A DNA stretch of 36,419 nt from Deltaproteobacteria bacterium (GTDB taxonomy: Bacteria; Desulfobacterota; Desulfarculia; Adiutricales; Adiutricaceae), in NCBI GenBank assembly GCA_031264185.1, contig JAISEL010000026.1, positions 1 through 36,419 of the forward strand, written 5' to 3'. The notes beneath the pieces were generated by a model. That model made no database searches. It worked only from the letters and a program-made list of their open reading frames with translations, and was not told the origin of the DNA. Of the stretch, positions 8,505 through 16,847 are shown piece after piece. Each line of letters starts with the position of its first letter. The first letter of the stretch is position 1. A program made the position numbers and the translations under genes.

Positions 8505-9493
8505 GCCGGGATTCCGCTTATCTCGGCCTAACTAAATACGGGCGGGACAAAAAAAACCTCAAATTACTTAGGACGATTATCTGTCCGGAGGGCTTAAAAT
8601 TAACTGTCCGGGTGGCCACGCTGGGGGAGAGGTTTTTGGCCTTTTTCTTTGATGAAATGTTTATTGTCTTTGGTTTGGTTGTCCTGAGCGTCGGGATCAG
8701 CAGGCTTTTCGGCAGTCATGCAGAAGCCACAGTCACATTTTTAAACCTGGCGTTTTTTCTGGTCATAAATTTTTACTTTTTATATTTTGAGCTCAGTCGC
8801 CAGGGCCGGACCCCGGGTAAGGGTTTTATGCGCCTTAAGGTCATAAACCGCCGGGGCGGCGAACTGACCCCGGCTATGGTCATTGCCCGCAATTTAACCA
8901 GGCCCATTGAATTTTTTCTGCCCGTTATATATTTGATCAGTGTCATAAAAGAAGGCCATACTCTGTCGGTTATATTTGATCTGGCTTTTCTTGTTGTCAT
9001 GGTTATACTGCCTGTGGTTACCAAAGACAATTTAAGGCTGGGCGACCTCCTGGGCGGCACCATGGTGGCGGCCATGCCGAAAGCCGTATTGCTGGAAGAT
9101 CTGACGGCCGAAAGCCGGAAGTCCGATTTTATTTTTACTCCCCAGCATCTTGGCATTTACGGCACACTGGAACTCCAGACTCTGGAAGATATCCTGAGGA
9201 TTAAGGACGTCCATCAGGCCGAATCCCTCCGCAAGATAGCTGAGACCATAATCAAGAAAATAGAATATAAAACCACGGTCCCCCAGAAAGACACCTTAAG
9301 ATTTTTAAAAGATTTCTACGCCGCCGAACGGAGGTTGCTGGAACGGGAGCAGCTTTTTGGTAGGCATAAAGACGATCAGAAATCGAAGATCCGCCTGGCT
9401 TCAGAGCCGGAAAAGAGCCCCAAAGAATCCAAAGAGCCTAAAAAGATTAAAATTCCCCAACTTAAAAAAAAGAGCGGTCGGCCGCAAAACTAA
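8501..9493 (+). CDS. RDD-family membrane protein with lysine-rich tail
   Basis: The protein has 330 residues and starts at a TTG overlapping the preceding TGA. The RDD domain (about residues 35-190) has the signature Arg and Asp in GERFLAFFFDEMFI, membrane helices at about 45-68 and 75-95, the RQGRTPGKGFMRLKV loop, and further helices at about 140-175. Residues 200-330 are cytoplasmic and charged, ending in a Lys/Pro-rich tail. RDD proteins are often transporters or partners of SpoIIM proteins. The gene closes the six-gene operon, and the position after SpoIIM is the usual arrangement. A small perfect hairpin follows the stop. Confidence 0.85.
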   Translation: MSRDSAYLGLTKYGRDKKNLKLLRTIICPEGLKLTVRVATLGERFLAFFFDEMFIVFGLVVLSVGISRLFGSHAEATVTFLNLAFFLVINFYFLYFELSRQGRTPGKGFMRLKVINRRGGELTPAMVIARNLTRPIEFFLPVIYLISVIKEGHTLSVIFDLAFLVVMVILPVVTKDNLRLGDLLGGTMVAAMPKAVLLEDLTAESRKSDFIFTPQHLGIYGTLELQTLEDILRIKDVHQAESLRKIAETIIKKIEYKTTVPQKDTLRFLKDFYAAERRLLEREQLFGRHKDDQKSKIRLASEPEKSPKESKEPKKIKIPQLKKKSGRPQN

Positions 9494-9857
9494 CCTCCGG
9501 AGCGGAGGGAGACGTTCTGATCCGAATTCAATGGAGTTCTTATTTAAGATTTTTCATATCCACCAGGAGGAAAAGACGAACAAAAATCGGGCCAAACAGC
9601 AGCATTTTGTTTTTTTCAAATAGGGGTGAGGCTCAGGCTGGAACAGCTCCAGGGAGCGGTAAAAACAAAGGTTATTGTCTTTAATTTATGCTAAAATATT
9701 ATTATTTTTATGGTAAAATGTCTATCAATTATGGCGGTGGTTTTATGCGTTTTTCTGTGGTAATATAGATGAGTCAAGAAATTAGTTTCATAACATAGAT
9801 TTTTCTTTACAACCTTATACGGTTTTTGGGGTCCCAAGGCCCTTTAGGAGGATTTTC
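9494..9857 (+). promoter_or_regulatory. Intergenic region: weak hairpin after the operon, putative cupin promoter
   Basis: The operon stop is followed at once by CCTCCG-GAG-CGGAGG (9494-9508), a perfect 6-pair hairpin but without a T tract, so it is a weak terminator at best. The region from 9665 on is AT-rich. TTGTCT (9675-9680), 16 bases, TATTAT (9697-9702) is a possible promoter. The AGGAGG at 9846-9851 is the ribosome site of the cupin gene. No gene of its own was seen. Confidence 0.4.
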
Positions 9858-10196
9858 GTGGCTAAAACATTTGCTCTCGACTCGACCTACATTAAGCACG
9901 CTGACGAAGGGGTGTTTTTGAAACCCTTTTTCTGCAAAGCTGATACCGACGGTCGCCTCAATAATCTGGAAATAACCATTATTCCGGGCTATGAGATTAA
10001 ACCCCACAATCACCCCTCCAGCACTGAGTTTTTCTATGTTGTTTCGGGGGAAGGCGAATTCCAGGACAATGAGGGCTGGCACAAGATTAAACCCGGTGAC
10101 GCCTTCCGGGCTCCAGACGGCGTGGTTCACGCTTTGAAAGTTTCCGGCAATGATCCTTTGAAATTGTTGGCCACTTTCAGCCCGCCCATTATGTAA
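9858..10196 (+). CDS. Small cupin-domain protein
   Basis: The protein has 112 residues. It starts with GTG, with a strong AGGAGG seven bases upstream. It has a single conserved beta-barrel: cupin motif 1 is PHNHPSSTEFFYVVSGEGEF, with the His-x-His and Glu metal ligands, and motif 2 is GDAFRAPDGVVHAL, with the third His. The length and single domain match Cupin_2 proteins, which bind a metal and act as isomerases, dioxygenases or small sensors. The substrate cannot be told. It is followed by a terminator and so forms its own transcription unit. Confidence 0.85.
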   Translation: MAKTFALDSTYIKHADEGVFLKPFFCKADTDGRLNNLEITIIPGYEIKPHNHPSSTEFFYVVSGEGEFQDNEGWHKIKPGDAFRAPDGVVHALKVSGNDPLKLLATFSPPIM

Positions 10197-10209
10197 AATG
10201 TCCCCTCCG

Positions 10210-10239
10210 ACGGTCGGGGTCCTCTCCGGCCGTTTTTTT
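10210..10239 (+). terminator. Intrinsic terminator after the cupin gene
   Basis: ACGGTCGG (10210-10217) pairs with CCGGCCGT (10226-10233) with one wobble and an 8-base loop, followed by seven T. Confidence 0.8.
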
Positions 10240-10499
10240 GGTCTTTTTTCTCAGGGTCTTTGGTTCAGGTCCGAAGACAACAGGTCGCCCCAGTCCGGAA
10301 ATTTTGAAACAGACTCCAGAAATCCATCGGCTCTAAATCCTTGTTTTTTTTGTTTTCAAAAAACTGACCACGGTCGGTCAATTATAGAAAAACATAGCCT
10401 TTTTAGGCGGAAATGAATATTATAGGCTAAAGTCTGGGGTCACGGTTTTTGGGTCACCTAGGCTGTGGCTTTTTAACTTTAGCTGTGGAGAAATCTGAC
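10240..10499 (+). other. Leader region of the polyaspartate protein gene
   Basis: No gene was seen. The stretch 10370-10440 is AT-rich and would be the place for the promoter of the next gene, but I could not pick a clear -35/-10 pair. GTGGAG ten bases before 10500 is the ribosome site. Confidence 0.4.
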
Positions 10500-11354
10500 A
10501 TGGATAAAGAGATATTAGACAGCCTCGAAAGTGACTGTGACCTGACCATCGTCACCTTGCAGAAGGACGACCTTGACCTGTCCGGCCAAGTTTTTGGCCC
10601 CGGCGCCGGCGGTGACGACGATGATGATGACGACGATTTTGATGATGACGATGACGATGACGATGATTTTGATGATGACGATGACGATGATTTTGATGAT
10701 GACGATGACGATGATGATGATGACGGCGATGACTACTATGTCGACGACGACGATGAGGACATTGAGGTCGAAGCCTATGCTACTTTGGTTTTAAACATGA
10801 AGCTCCAGCCCATGCACCGTTTCGAGTACATTGAAGAAGAGCTGGATCGCATTTTAGGTGAGCCGGAGTTAGGCTACACCGCCGGCGGCGGGACTATGGT
10901 GATGGATAATGGGGAAGTAGAAATGTGCGAGGTGGAAATGGACTTGTTCTCGGCTGAGGAAGAGGATCTGAAGCAGGTCTTATCGCTGGTTAAAGAACTG
11001 CCTCTGGCTAAAGGTTCGATCCTTAAAATGTGGGCGGCCGGGGACGACCGTACCGGTCCGGGCGAAGTGACCGAATACCCGGTCGGGGACATGGAAGGGC
11101 TGGCTATTTATTTAAACGGCCAGGATCTGCCAGAGAAAGTTTACCGTAATAACACGCCGGATGAGATCATTGAGGCTTTAGAGAAGGCTTTATCTGCCAA
11201 TGGGCCGACTGTTTATTCCTACTGGGAAGGCCCCTCCGAGACAGCTTTGTATTTTTACAGCAATCTTCCTTACAGCCAAATGTTGAAACTGGCTGAACCG
11301 ATTATAGCCAAAAATCCACTGTGCCAAAAATGCCGGGTGGATCAGGTAGCTTAG
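10500..11354 (+). CDS. Polyaspartate-tract protein of unknown function
   Basis: The protein has 284 residues and starts at ATG 10500, where the ribosome site GTGGAG fits. An in-frame ATG at 10449 has none. A short N-terminal part (residues 1-38) is followed by an extreme acidic tract (about 39-87). The tract is runs of 8, 9, 7 and 10 Asp broken by single Phe, then Gly-Asp-Asp-Tyr-Tyr-Val and more Asp/Glu. The C-terminal two thirds look like a folded domain (helices such as EELDRILGEPELGY and DEIIEALEKALSA), with Cys at the end in CQKC. I recognise no family. The tract could bind calcium or other cations or act as a disordered spacer. No signal peptide is visible, so it is probably cytoplasmic. 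It stands alone between two terminators. Confidence 0.85.
   Translation: MDKEILDSLESDCDLTIVTLQKDDLDLSGQVFGPGAGGDDDDDDDDFDDDDDDDDDFDDDDDDDFDDDDDDDDDDGDDYYVDDDDEDIEVEAYATLVLNMKLQPMHRFEYIEEELDRILGEPELGYTAGGGTMVMDNGEVEMCEVEMDLFSAEEEDLKQVLSLVKELPLAKGSILKMWAAGDDRTGPGEVTEYPVGDMEGLAIYLNGQDLPEKVYRNNTPDEIIEALEKALSANGPTVYSYWEGPSETALYFYSNLPYSQMLKLAEPIIAKNPLCQKCRVDQVA
10612..10760 (+). repeat. In-frame GAT/GAC tandem repeat encoding the Asp tract
   Basis: Nearly every codon is GAT or GAC, with a larger period made of blocks GATTTTGATGATGACGATGA that place a Phe after 8, 9 and 7 Asp. Such DNA can change length by slippage in steps of three without breaking the frame. Confidence 0.8.
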
Positions 11355-11398
11355 GCCATACCTTCTTTAGTTTCTGGTCAGAGTCCGTAGCTCAAGAT

Positions 11399-11432
11399 AA
11401 AAAAAGGCCTTCCGGGTTCAGCCGGAAGGCCT
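11399..11432 (-). terminator. Intrinsic terminator of the formate dehydrogenase operon
   Basis: GGCCTTCCGG (11406-11415) and CCGGAAGGCC (11422-11431) form a perfect 10-pair stem with a 6-base loop. On the minus strand it is followed by seven T (11399-11405), so it ends the leftward operon. On the plus strand there is no T tract, but it may still slow read-through from the polyaspartate gene. Confidence 0.85.
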
Positions 11433-11455
11433 GAAAATGAACAGGGATAAAGCAA

Positions 11456-12007
11456 CTAGCAGACAGTCGGCCGGTTCCTCAGTTCTGGAGAGGAGGCGGC
11501 CACCAGAACATTTTTCCTCTTATTGTCTAAAATGGCCTCCAAATCATCTCTTTCCACCAGTCTTAAGGCCTCGGTAGGACAGACCCTGAGACAGGCCGGA
11601 CCGTCTTCCAGACCGTTACACAGATCGCACTTATGGGCCACAGACCTTCTGGAGCCGTCAGGATTCAGTTCAAAACCTAGTGGCACCATATGGACAGCCC
11701 CAAAGGGACAGGCTTCGGTGCAGGATTTGCAGCCAATGCATTTTTGACGGTCAATTAAAACTCTACCGTCTTCAATTCTGATGGCCTCCGAGCGGCAGAC
11801 CGCTTTGCAGGCCGGATTTTCACAGTGCTTACACTGAACCGGCACACTGACGGCCCAGGTCTTAATGACTTTCAACCGGGGATGGAAATCATAGCCGTCG
11901 GGATCTATTTCATAAATCCTCTTGCCTTCGTGGGCAACCACACAGGCAATAGTACAGGTCCGGCAGCCGATGCAAAGTAGGGGATCGCCCTGGACAAAGC
12001 CGTTCAT
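11456..12007 (-). CDS. Four-cluster ferredoxin subunit (HycB/HydN-like) of formate dehydrogenase
   Basis: The protein has 183 residues. It carries four [4Fe-4S] motifs: CIGCRTCTIACVVAHE (near residue 13), CKHCENPACKAVC, CIGCKSCTEACPFGAVHM, and CDLCNGLEDGPACLRVCP. No signal peptide or membrane anchor is present, so it is a cytoplasmic electron carrier. The start codon overlaps the fdhF stop (TAATG), so the two are made together. HycB-type subunits pass electrons from FdhF to a hydrogenase (formate hydrogenlyase or hydrogen-dependent CO2 reductase) or to ferredoxin. No hydrogenase gene lies in the window, so the final partner is unknown. Confidence 0.92.
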   Translation of the reverse strand: MNGFVQGDPLLCIGCRTCTIACVVAHEGKRIYEIDPDGYDFHPRLKVIKTWAVSVPVQCKHCENPACKAVCRSEAIRIEDGRVLIDRQKCIGCKSCTEACPFGAVHMVPLGFELNPDGSRRSVAHKCDLCNGLEDGPACLRVCPTEALRLVERDDLEAILDNKRKNVLVAASSPELRNRPTVC

Positions 12008-14205
12008 TACGCCGCCTTACCTCCTTTCTTCTTGGTCGCGATGCCCATATCCTGGCGGATTTTGGCGTATTCCTCCCGGAGATACTTTTCCGCCCAGATC
12101 TGATCTTTAATCTTTTCCACCCGGCAGGCGCAGTACTTGTACTCCGGAGTGTTGGAGATGGGATCTAAGGCGGCGTTCGTCAGTTCGTTACAGGCACCGA
12201 TCCACCATTGGTAAGTCATGTAGACGGCCTGCTTTTTAACCCGGTCAGTCGGCAGACAGCGAGTAATACAGTGGCCGCGCTTGGATATGACCTTAACCAG
12301 TTCCCCGTGCTTGACCCTCAGTTCCTCACACAGTTCCGGGTTCATCTGGATCCAGCCCGGTTCGTCTTCCAAGTTCCTTAAAAGGCGGCAGTTGCCGCTC
12401 ATGGTTCGGACCGAATAATGGCCTACTTCCCGGTTAGTGGAGAAGATGAGCGGGAATTCGTCGTTTTCCAATTCCGTGGGCGGCTGCCAGTCGATGGAAG
12501 AAAATTTGGCCTTGCCGTCCGGGTTGGCGAACTTGCCGTCTTTATGAAGAAAGCTTGTACCTGTGTCGGACATGTCCTTAGAGCGGCAGGGCCACTGGAT
12601 ATTGCCGTACTTTTCCAGTTTTTCGTAAGTGGCCCCGACAAAACTGGGACAAAGATCGATCACTTCGTTCCAGATTTCCTCAGTATTGCTGTACTTCATG
12701 GGATAGCCCATGGAAGTGGAAATGCGGCTGATGATATCCCAGTCATATAAAACGTCGGCGTCGGCCGGCGGGTCAATGACTTTTCTGATCCTCTGAAAAC
12801 CCCGGTCGCAGCAGGAATAGACTCCTTCGTGTTCGTTCCAGCCGGTCGAGGGCAGGACGACATCGGCGTACTGGCCGGTTTTGTTCATGTAGATATCCTG
12901 GAGAATGACCAGCTCTATCTTTTCCAGAGATTCCCGGACTTCGGCTAAATCGGGATCAGATTGGGCCGGATCTTCGCCAAAGACGTAATAAGCCCGGATT
13001 TTCTTTTCCTCAGGCTCGTGGAGGACATAATGGGGCACCTGAGTTAAGGGAATGCCGGCCTTATTGGACAGCGGCACCCCCCAGGCTTTTTCGAACTTGG
13101 CCTGGATTTCCGGGACAGTTACGTTTTGGTAGCCGGGATAGGAGTTTGGCAGAGCGCCCATATCGCAGGCTCCCTGAACATTGTTCTGGCCCCGGACCGG
13201 ACCGATACCCACGCCCCAACGGCCGAAGTTGCCGGTCATGATAGCCAGGTTAGCTAAACCTTTAACCACATTGACGGCCTGAGCGAACTGGCAGACCCCC
13301 ATACCGTAGAGGATCATGGACTGCCCGCTGGTGGCGTACATTCGGGCGGCTTTCCTGATGTCATCGGGATGGATCTGGGTAATGTCGGTCACCGCCTCGG
13401 GGGTGTACTTCTTACACAGTTCCTTAAACTCATCAAACCCATGGGAGTGCTCGGCAATGAATTTATCGTCGCAGAGTCCTTCCTCAATAATGACCTGAGC
13501 TATGGAATTGACCAGAGCCAGGTTAGAGCCGTTTCTGAGCTGCAGATGGAGATCGGCAATCCGGGCCGTTTCAATGCGGCGCGGGTCAATGCAGATAATC
13601 TGAGCCCCTTTCCTTTTGGCCCGGACAATGCGTCTGGCCACGATGGGATGGGAGTCAGCTCCGTTGTAACCAAAAACAAACAAGAGTTTGGCGTCCTCTA
13701 TTTCGTGGACACCGTTGCTCATAGCCCCTGAACCTAACGAATACAGTAGACCCGCTACTGAGGGAGCGTGTCATATTCGGGCGCAGTGATCGACGTTATT
13801 GGTGCCGATCGCAGCTCTGGCAAACTTCTGCATGACATAGTTGGCCTCGTTACCAGGTCCCCTGGCCGAACCGGTGCACATGATGGAGTCGGGGCCGTAT
13901 TTTTTCTTGATCTCGGAAAGACGCCCGGCGGTGTAACTGATGGCCTCATCCCAGGTGGCTTCCTCTAGAGGAGCGCCTTTGCCGCCTCTCCGGATAAGGG
14001 GTTTCTTGAGGCGTTTGGTCAAAATCTGGGGATCGTTTATATAATCCCAGCCGTAGTGACCTTTGAGGCACAGAGTGCCGTCATTGGTCCTGCCTTTGGC
14101 CGGGACAGCCTCCAGAATCTTGTTATTTTCCGGATCCGCCTTGAAGAGGATCTGGCAACCGGCACCGCAGTAGGCGCAGGTTGTCTGGACTTCTTTAATT
14201 GGCAT
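12007..14205 (-). CDS. fdhF: Selenocysteine formate dehydrogenase, catalytic subunit (FdhF-type)
   Basis: The gene reads through an in-frame UGA (13771-13773) at residue 145, giving 732 residues. Without this the frame splits in two. The N-terminal [4Fe-4S] motif is CAYCGAGC with a fourth Cys in GTLCLKG. The active site is HCARI-Sec-HAPSVAG, where Sec plus the next His is the canonical pair of formate dehydrogenases. Downstream are molybdopterin-binding motifs such as MGVCQFAQAVNVVKGLANLA and the C-terminal dinucleotide domain (STNREVGHYSVRTMSGN). It oxidises formate or reduces CO2 at a Mo or W bis-MGD centre. It lacks a Tat signal, so it is cytoplasmic. The length is close to E. coli FdhF (715). 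The selenium genes that it needs follow upstream on the same strand. Confidence 0.95.
13735..13773 (-). promoter_or_regulatory. Bacterial SECIS element in fdhF
   Basis: Ten bases after the UGA the mRNA forms a perfect 6-pair hairpin, CAGUAG-CGGGU-CUACUG (13760 down to 13744). The G-rich apical loop and the distance from the UGA match the E. coli fdhF SECIS, and the bases UGACACG at its foot are the same as in E. coli. It recruits SelB with Sec-tRNA. Confidence 0.9.
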
Positions 14206-14239
14206 AAGCCGTAGTCCTTTCTAATTGGCTGAACAACTG

Positions 14240-14306
14240 AAAAAAAGTATCCCGGCGGCTTTGGGCCGCTGGTAACTTTAACCGAGCCGGATGCCGGAGC
14301 ATCCGG
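14240..14306 (-). terminator. Tandem hairpins between the MOSC gene and fdhF (terminator or attenuator)
   Basis: Directly after the MOSC stop lies CCGGATGC-CGGA-GCATCCGG (14287-14306, perfect 8-pair stem). Next comes GCGGC-TTTGG-GCCGC (14255-14269) and, on the minus strand, seven T (14240-14246). The T tract is about eight bases away from the second stem, so termination would be partial. This fits a transcript that is mostly ended after MOSC, or a regulated leader of fdhF. Confidence 0.5.
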
Positions 14307-14310
14307 GTTT

Positions 14311-14715
14311 CTATTCTACTAAAATCGGGTCCCCTTCGGTTACTATGCCGGCCAGGATAACCCGGGCCCCGCAGAGAGGGGATTTGACGGCAGTCAGTTC
14401 AAGAAGGGCATCGCCGGAGCGCAGGCGGGTGCCCGGAGGTAACAGCGTTAAATCCATGGTTACGGCTAAGTTTTCACCGGAGGCGCCGTAAACTAGGGCC
14501 GGATTAATCTCTTTTAAAGCTAAAAAGTCTTTTTGGCTCAAAAGGTAAAGCTGACTGCCCGGTCCGGCGTCACAGTCGCCGCTTAAACCGAAGTTACGGA
14601 CCAACTGGGCCTGCCCCACGCTTTTTTTCGGCTCTCCAATTTTCCGGCCTGCGCAAACAGCCAGTATCCGGCCGCCGGTTTCGTCTTTGGGATAAAAATT
14701 AAAAATATCTGGCAT
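14311..14715 (-). CDS. MOSC-domain protein (molybdenum cofactor or sulfur handling)
   Basis: The protein has 134 residues from ATG 14715, with GGGAG upstream. A TTG at 14730 is a less likely start. The MOSC pattern is clear: GRILAVCAGRKIGEPKKSV, then LVRNFGLSGDCDAG, LLSQKDF, GASGENLAV, then LPPGTRLRSGDALLELT and a Cys in SPLCGARV, the presumed sulfur-carrying or cofactor-contact residue. Free-standing MOSC proteins are small and are found next to Mo/W enzymes in anaerobes. Sitting before fdhF, it probably helps to mature or sulfurate the cofactor of the formate dehydrogenase. That is inference from context. Confidence 0.8.
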   Translation of the reverse strand: MPDIFNFYPKDETGGRILAVCAGRKIGEPKKSVGQAQLVRNFGLSGDCDAGPGSQLYLLSQKDFLALKEINPALVYGASGENLAVTMDLTLLPPGTRLRSGDALLELTAVKSPLCGARVILAGIVTEGDPILVE

Positions 14716-14767
14716 TTGGCTCCCGGCCAAAACTTAAGGCTTTTTAGTTTTCCGTGGATTATCTTCT

Positions 14768-14796
14768 AATTTAAGTCCCGGCCGTTAATTTGTCAA
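14768..14796 (-). promoter_or_regulatory. Putative sigma-70 promoter for MOSC and fdhF genes
   Basis: On the minus strand TTGACA (14796-14791), 17 bases, TAAATT (14773-14768), 52 bases before the MOSC start. The -35 box is perfect and the -10 matches at four of six. Confidence 0.55.
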
Positions 14797-14847
14797 TAAA
14801 TTTTATTGAATTAAAAAAAGAGGCGCCCCCGGACATGGTTGTGAAAT

Positions 14848-15408
14848 TTATTCGGTAGTCCCGGCCGACCGGTAATAAGCCTCCCCGGCGCAGGACCGGC
14901 AGACCTCCCGGCCGTTCAGGAGGACATCCCGGCCGTCTAAGACATCCTCGCCGCAGATTGAGCAGGCGATCCTTCTTTGCGGTCGGCCCGGCCGGTCCTC
15001 GGGCTTTAAATTGACGGTAACTTTTTGGACCGTTAAGATTTCATCGTCTAAGTACCGGCTCCAGAAAGCTACCAGATCCGGTTCTGTTTTAGATGGTCTG
15101 ATGTGGGAATTTACTGAGACCCGGAAGGCGGTGTCGGTATTTAAGTCCAGAAAAGTTATAGCCGCTTTGCCGAAATTATACATAAGTAAGCGCCTTCGGC
15201 CTAAAGTTATGCCGGTAATGACAAAAGCCGCATCGGCCATACACCGGTTGGTCTCAATAAAGAGCATCAGATCTCTTTGAGGCACTTTGGGATCCATACC
15301 CAATAAAGACAGGCCTTTTAAAACAACCCTAAGGCCCAGAATCTGGCCGCTGCAGATATGGCCGTGATATGCCAGGGCCCGGTCGAGATACTCTTTCCAG
15401 TCAGACAT
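14848..15408 (-). CDS. FmdE-family protein with C-terminal zinc ribbon
   Basis: The protein has 186 residues. The N-terminal FmdE domain shows the hallmark HGHICSGQILGLRV (near residue 15; H-G-H-x-C) and a later NRCMADAAFVITG motif with Cys. The C-terminus carries a zinc ribbon, CSICGEDVLDGRDVLLNGRE followed by VCRSCAGEAYY. FmdE was named from the molybdenum formylmethanofuran dehydrogenase operon of methanogens. In bacteria such proteins occur beside Mo/W or Se formate dehydrogenases, and the biochemical role is unproven. Its stop is just downstream of selA (11 bases between genes), so it is probably co-transcribed with selA. Confidence 0.85.
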   Translation of the reverse strand: MSDWKEYLDRALAYHGHICSGQILGLRVVLKGLSLLGMDPKVPQRDLMLFIETNRCMADAAFVITGITLGRRRLLMYNFGKAAITFLDLNTDTAFRVSVNSHIRPSKTEPDLVAFWSRYLDDEILTVQKVTVNLKPEDRPGRPQRRIACSICGEDVLDGRDVLLNGREVCRSCAGEAYYRSAGTTE

Positions 15409-15419
15409 GAGCTAAGCCG

Positions 15420-16847
15420 CTATCCTTCGGCCGAAGAGGCGGGACTTGAGGTCAGCTCGGTCCAGGCCAGGGATAAAATATTTTTTATTTGGGCGTATTG
15501 AGCCGGAAAGACGGTCCGGACATCCAGAATAAGACGGTCCCGCCAGATTCGGGCTACCAGAGGCGGATTTTGTTGCCTTAAGCGTTCTTCCAAGCGGCTG
15601 ATTTCCAGATTCGGGCTTTCTATGGCTACGGCCCAGGAATTTAAAGGCTGTTCCGGAGCCGAACCGCCCCCGGTCCGGCTTTCGGTCCGAATGACCGCCA
15701 GATTTAAGCCCGGGTAGGTCCCCAGAGTTCTTTTCAGCTTAACCGCCGCCTTTTGGAGTTCTTTTTCCGTTGAGTAAAGCATCCGCCAGGTGGGGATCTG
15801 TTTTTTGGCTTCAGCAGGATCCTGAGCCAGTTTTAAGGTGGCTTCAAGAGCGGCCAGAGTCAGTTTGTCCGGCCGGACGGTTCGGGCTAAGGGGTGTTTT
15901 TTCAAAGCGCAGATAATGTCTTTTTTCCCCGCAATTAAACCGGCCTGAGCGGCTCCCAAAAGTTTATCCCCGCTGAAACAGACTGCGTCCGCCCCCAGAG
16001 TCAGAATTTTTTGGACCGGAGTTTCTTCTGACAGTCCCAAAGGAGCTAAATCCAAAAATGTTCCGCTGCCGGCATCAACGATTAAAGGCAGGCCGTAAGA
16101 GCGGGCTAAAGGGGCCAGCTCCTCGACTCCGGTTTCCCCGGTATAGCCGGTTTTTTTGAAATTGGAGGCGTGGACTTTTAAAATCGCCGCCGCATTTTCC
16201 GAGCCCAGAGCCTTTTGGTAGTCGGCCAAACGGGTCCGGTTAGTGGAACCCACCTCAGCTATGGTCGCTCCGCCGGCCTCAATTATATCCGACAGCCGGA
16301 AAGCGCCGCCTATTTCCACCAGTTCGCCCCTGGATATGACGACTTTCCGGCCTTGAGCCAAAGTGACCATTAAAAGAAAAAGGGCGGCGGCGTTATTATT
16401 GACCGCCATAGCCGCCTCGGCTCCGGTCAGGCCGATTAACAGCTCTTCAACGGGTATTAAGCGGTCATTCCGGATGCCTTTAATCGGGTCGTACTCCAGA
16501 GTAGAGTAAAAAAGAGCTGCTTTTTGGACTTCTTCGGCCGCTTTTAAAGCCAGGGGGGCCCGGCCTAAATTAGTGTGGAGAATAATACCGGTGGCGTTAA
16601 TTACTGGTTTAAGCTTTAAATTCATTAAATCAAGAGCCGTACGTCTGGATTCAGCCAAAATATCTTCTATTAAAGGAACCGTATTTGTTTTTTGGCCTAT
16701 TATATTCTCTCTTAAATTGGCTAAAACCAAGCGCACGGCCTCTAAAAGCCGGGCTGAAGAGAGCTGATTTAAGGTCGGATCCTGACTCAGGAGGGCTAAA
16801 ATTTTTTCAGTTTTGGGGATTCGTCTTAGGATGTCGGAAGGTCCCAT
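15420..16847 (-). CDS. selA: L-seryl-tRNA(Sec) selenium transferase SelA
   Basis: The protein has 475 residues, normal for the family. It has the N-terminal SelA domain (LRRIPKTEKILALL, then LNQLSSARLLEAVR) and a fold-type I PLP core with INATGIILHTNLGRAPLA, then VNNNAAALFLL. The PLP lysine lies in FSGDKLLGAAQAGLI at residue 295, the same number as in E. coli SelA. The enzyme turns Ser-tRNA(Sec) into Sec-tRNA(Sec) with selenophosphate from SelD, whose gene is next but one. AAGGAT precedes the ATG. Confidence 0.97.
   Translation of the reverse strand: MGPSDILRRIPKTEKILALLSQDPTLNQLSSARLLEAVRLVLANLRENIIGQKTNTVPLIEDILAESRRTALDLMNLKLKPVINATGIILHTNLGRAPLALKAAEEVQKAALFYSTLEYDPIKGIRNDRLIPVEELLIGLTGAEAAMAVNNNAAALFLLMVTLAQGRKVVISRGELVEIGGAFRLSDIIEAGGATIAEVGSTNRTRLADYQKALGSENAAAILKVHASNFKKTGYTGETGVEELAPLARSYGLPLIVDAGSGTFLDLAPLGLSEETPVQKILTLGADAVCFSGDKLLGAAQAGLIAGKKDIICALKKHPLARTVRPDKLTLAALEATLKLAQDPAEAKKQIPTWRMLYSTEKELQKAAVKLKRTLGTYPGLNLAVIRTESRTGGGSAPEQPLNSWAVAIESPNLEISRLEERLRQQNPPLVARIWRDRLILDVRTVFPAQYAQIKNILSLAWTELTSSPASSAEG

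Noticed and set aside
10573-10794. Methionine/threonine-rich frame overlapping the polyaspartate gene
   Set aside because: It is only the GAT/GAC repeat read in another frame. It has no ribosome site.
13723-13773. Apparent frameshift splitting the formate dehydrogenase gene in two
   Set aside because: The break is a single UGA in the conserved active-site motif, in the same frame on both sides, and is followed by a SECIS hairpin. It is a selenocysteine codon, not a mutation.
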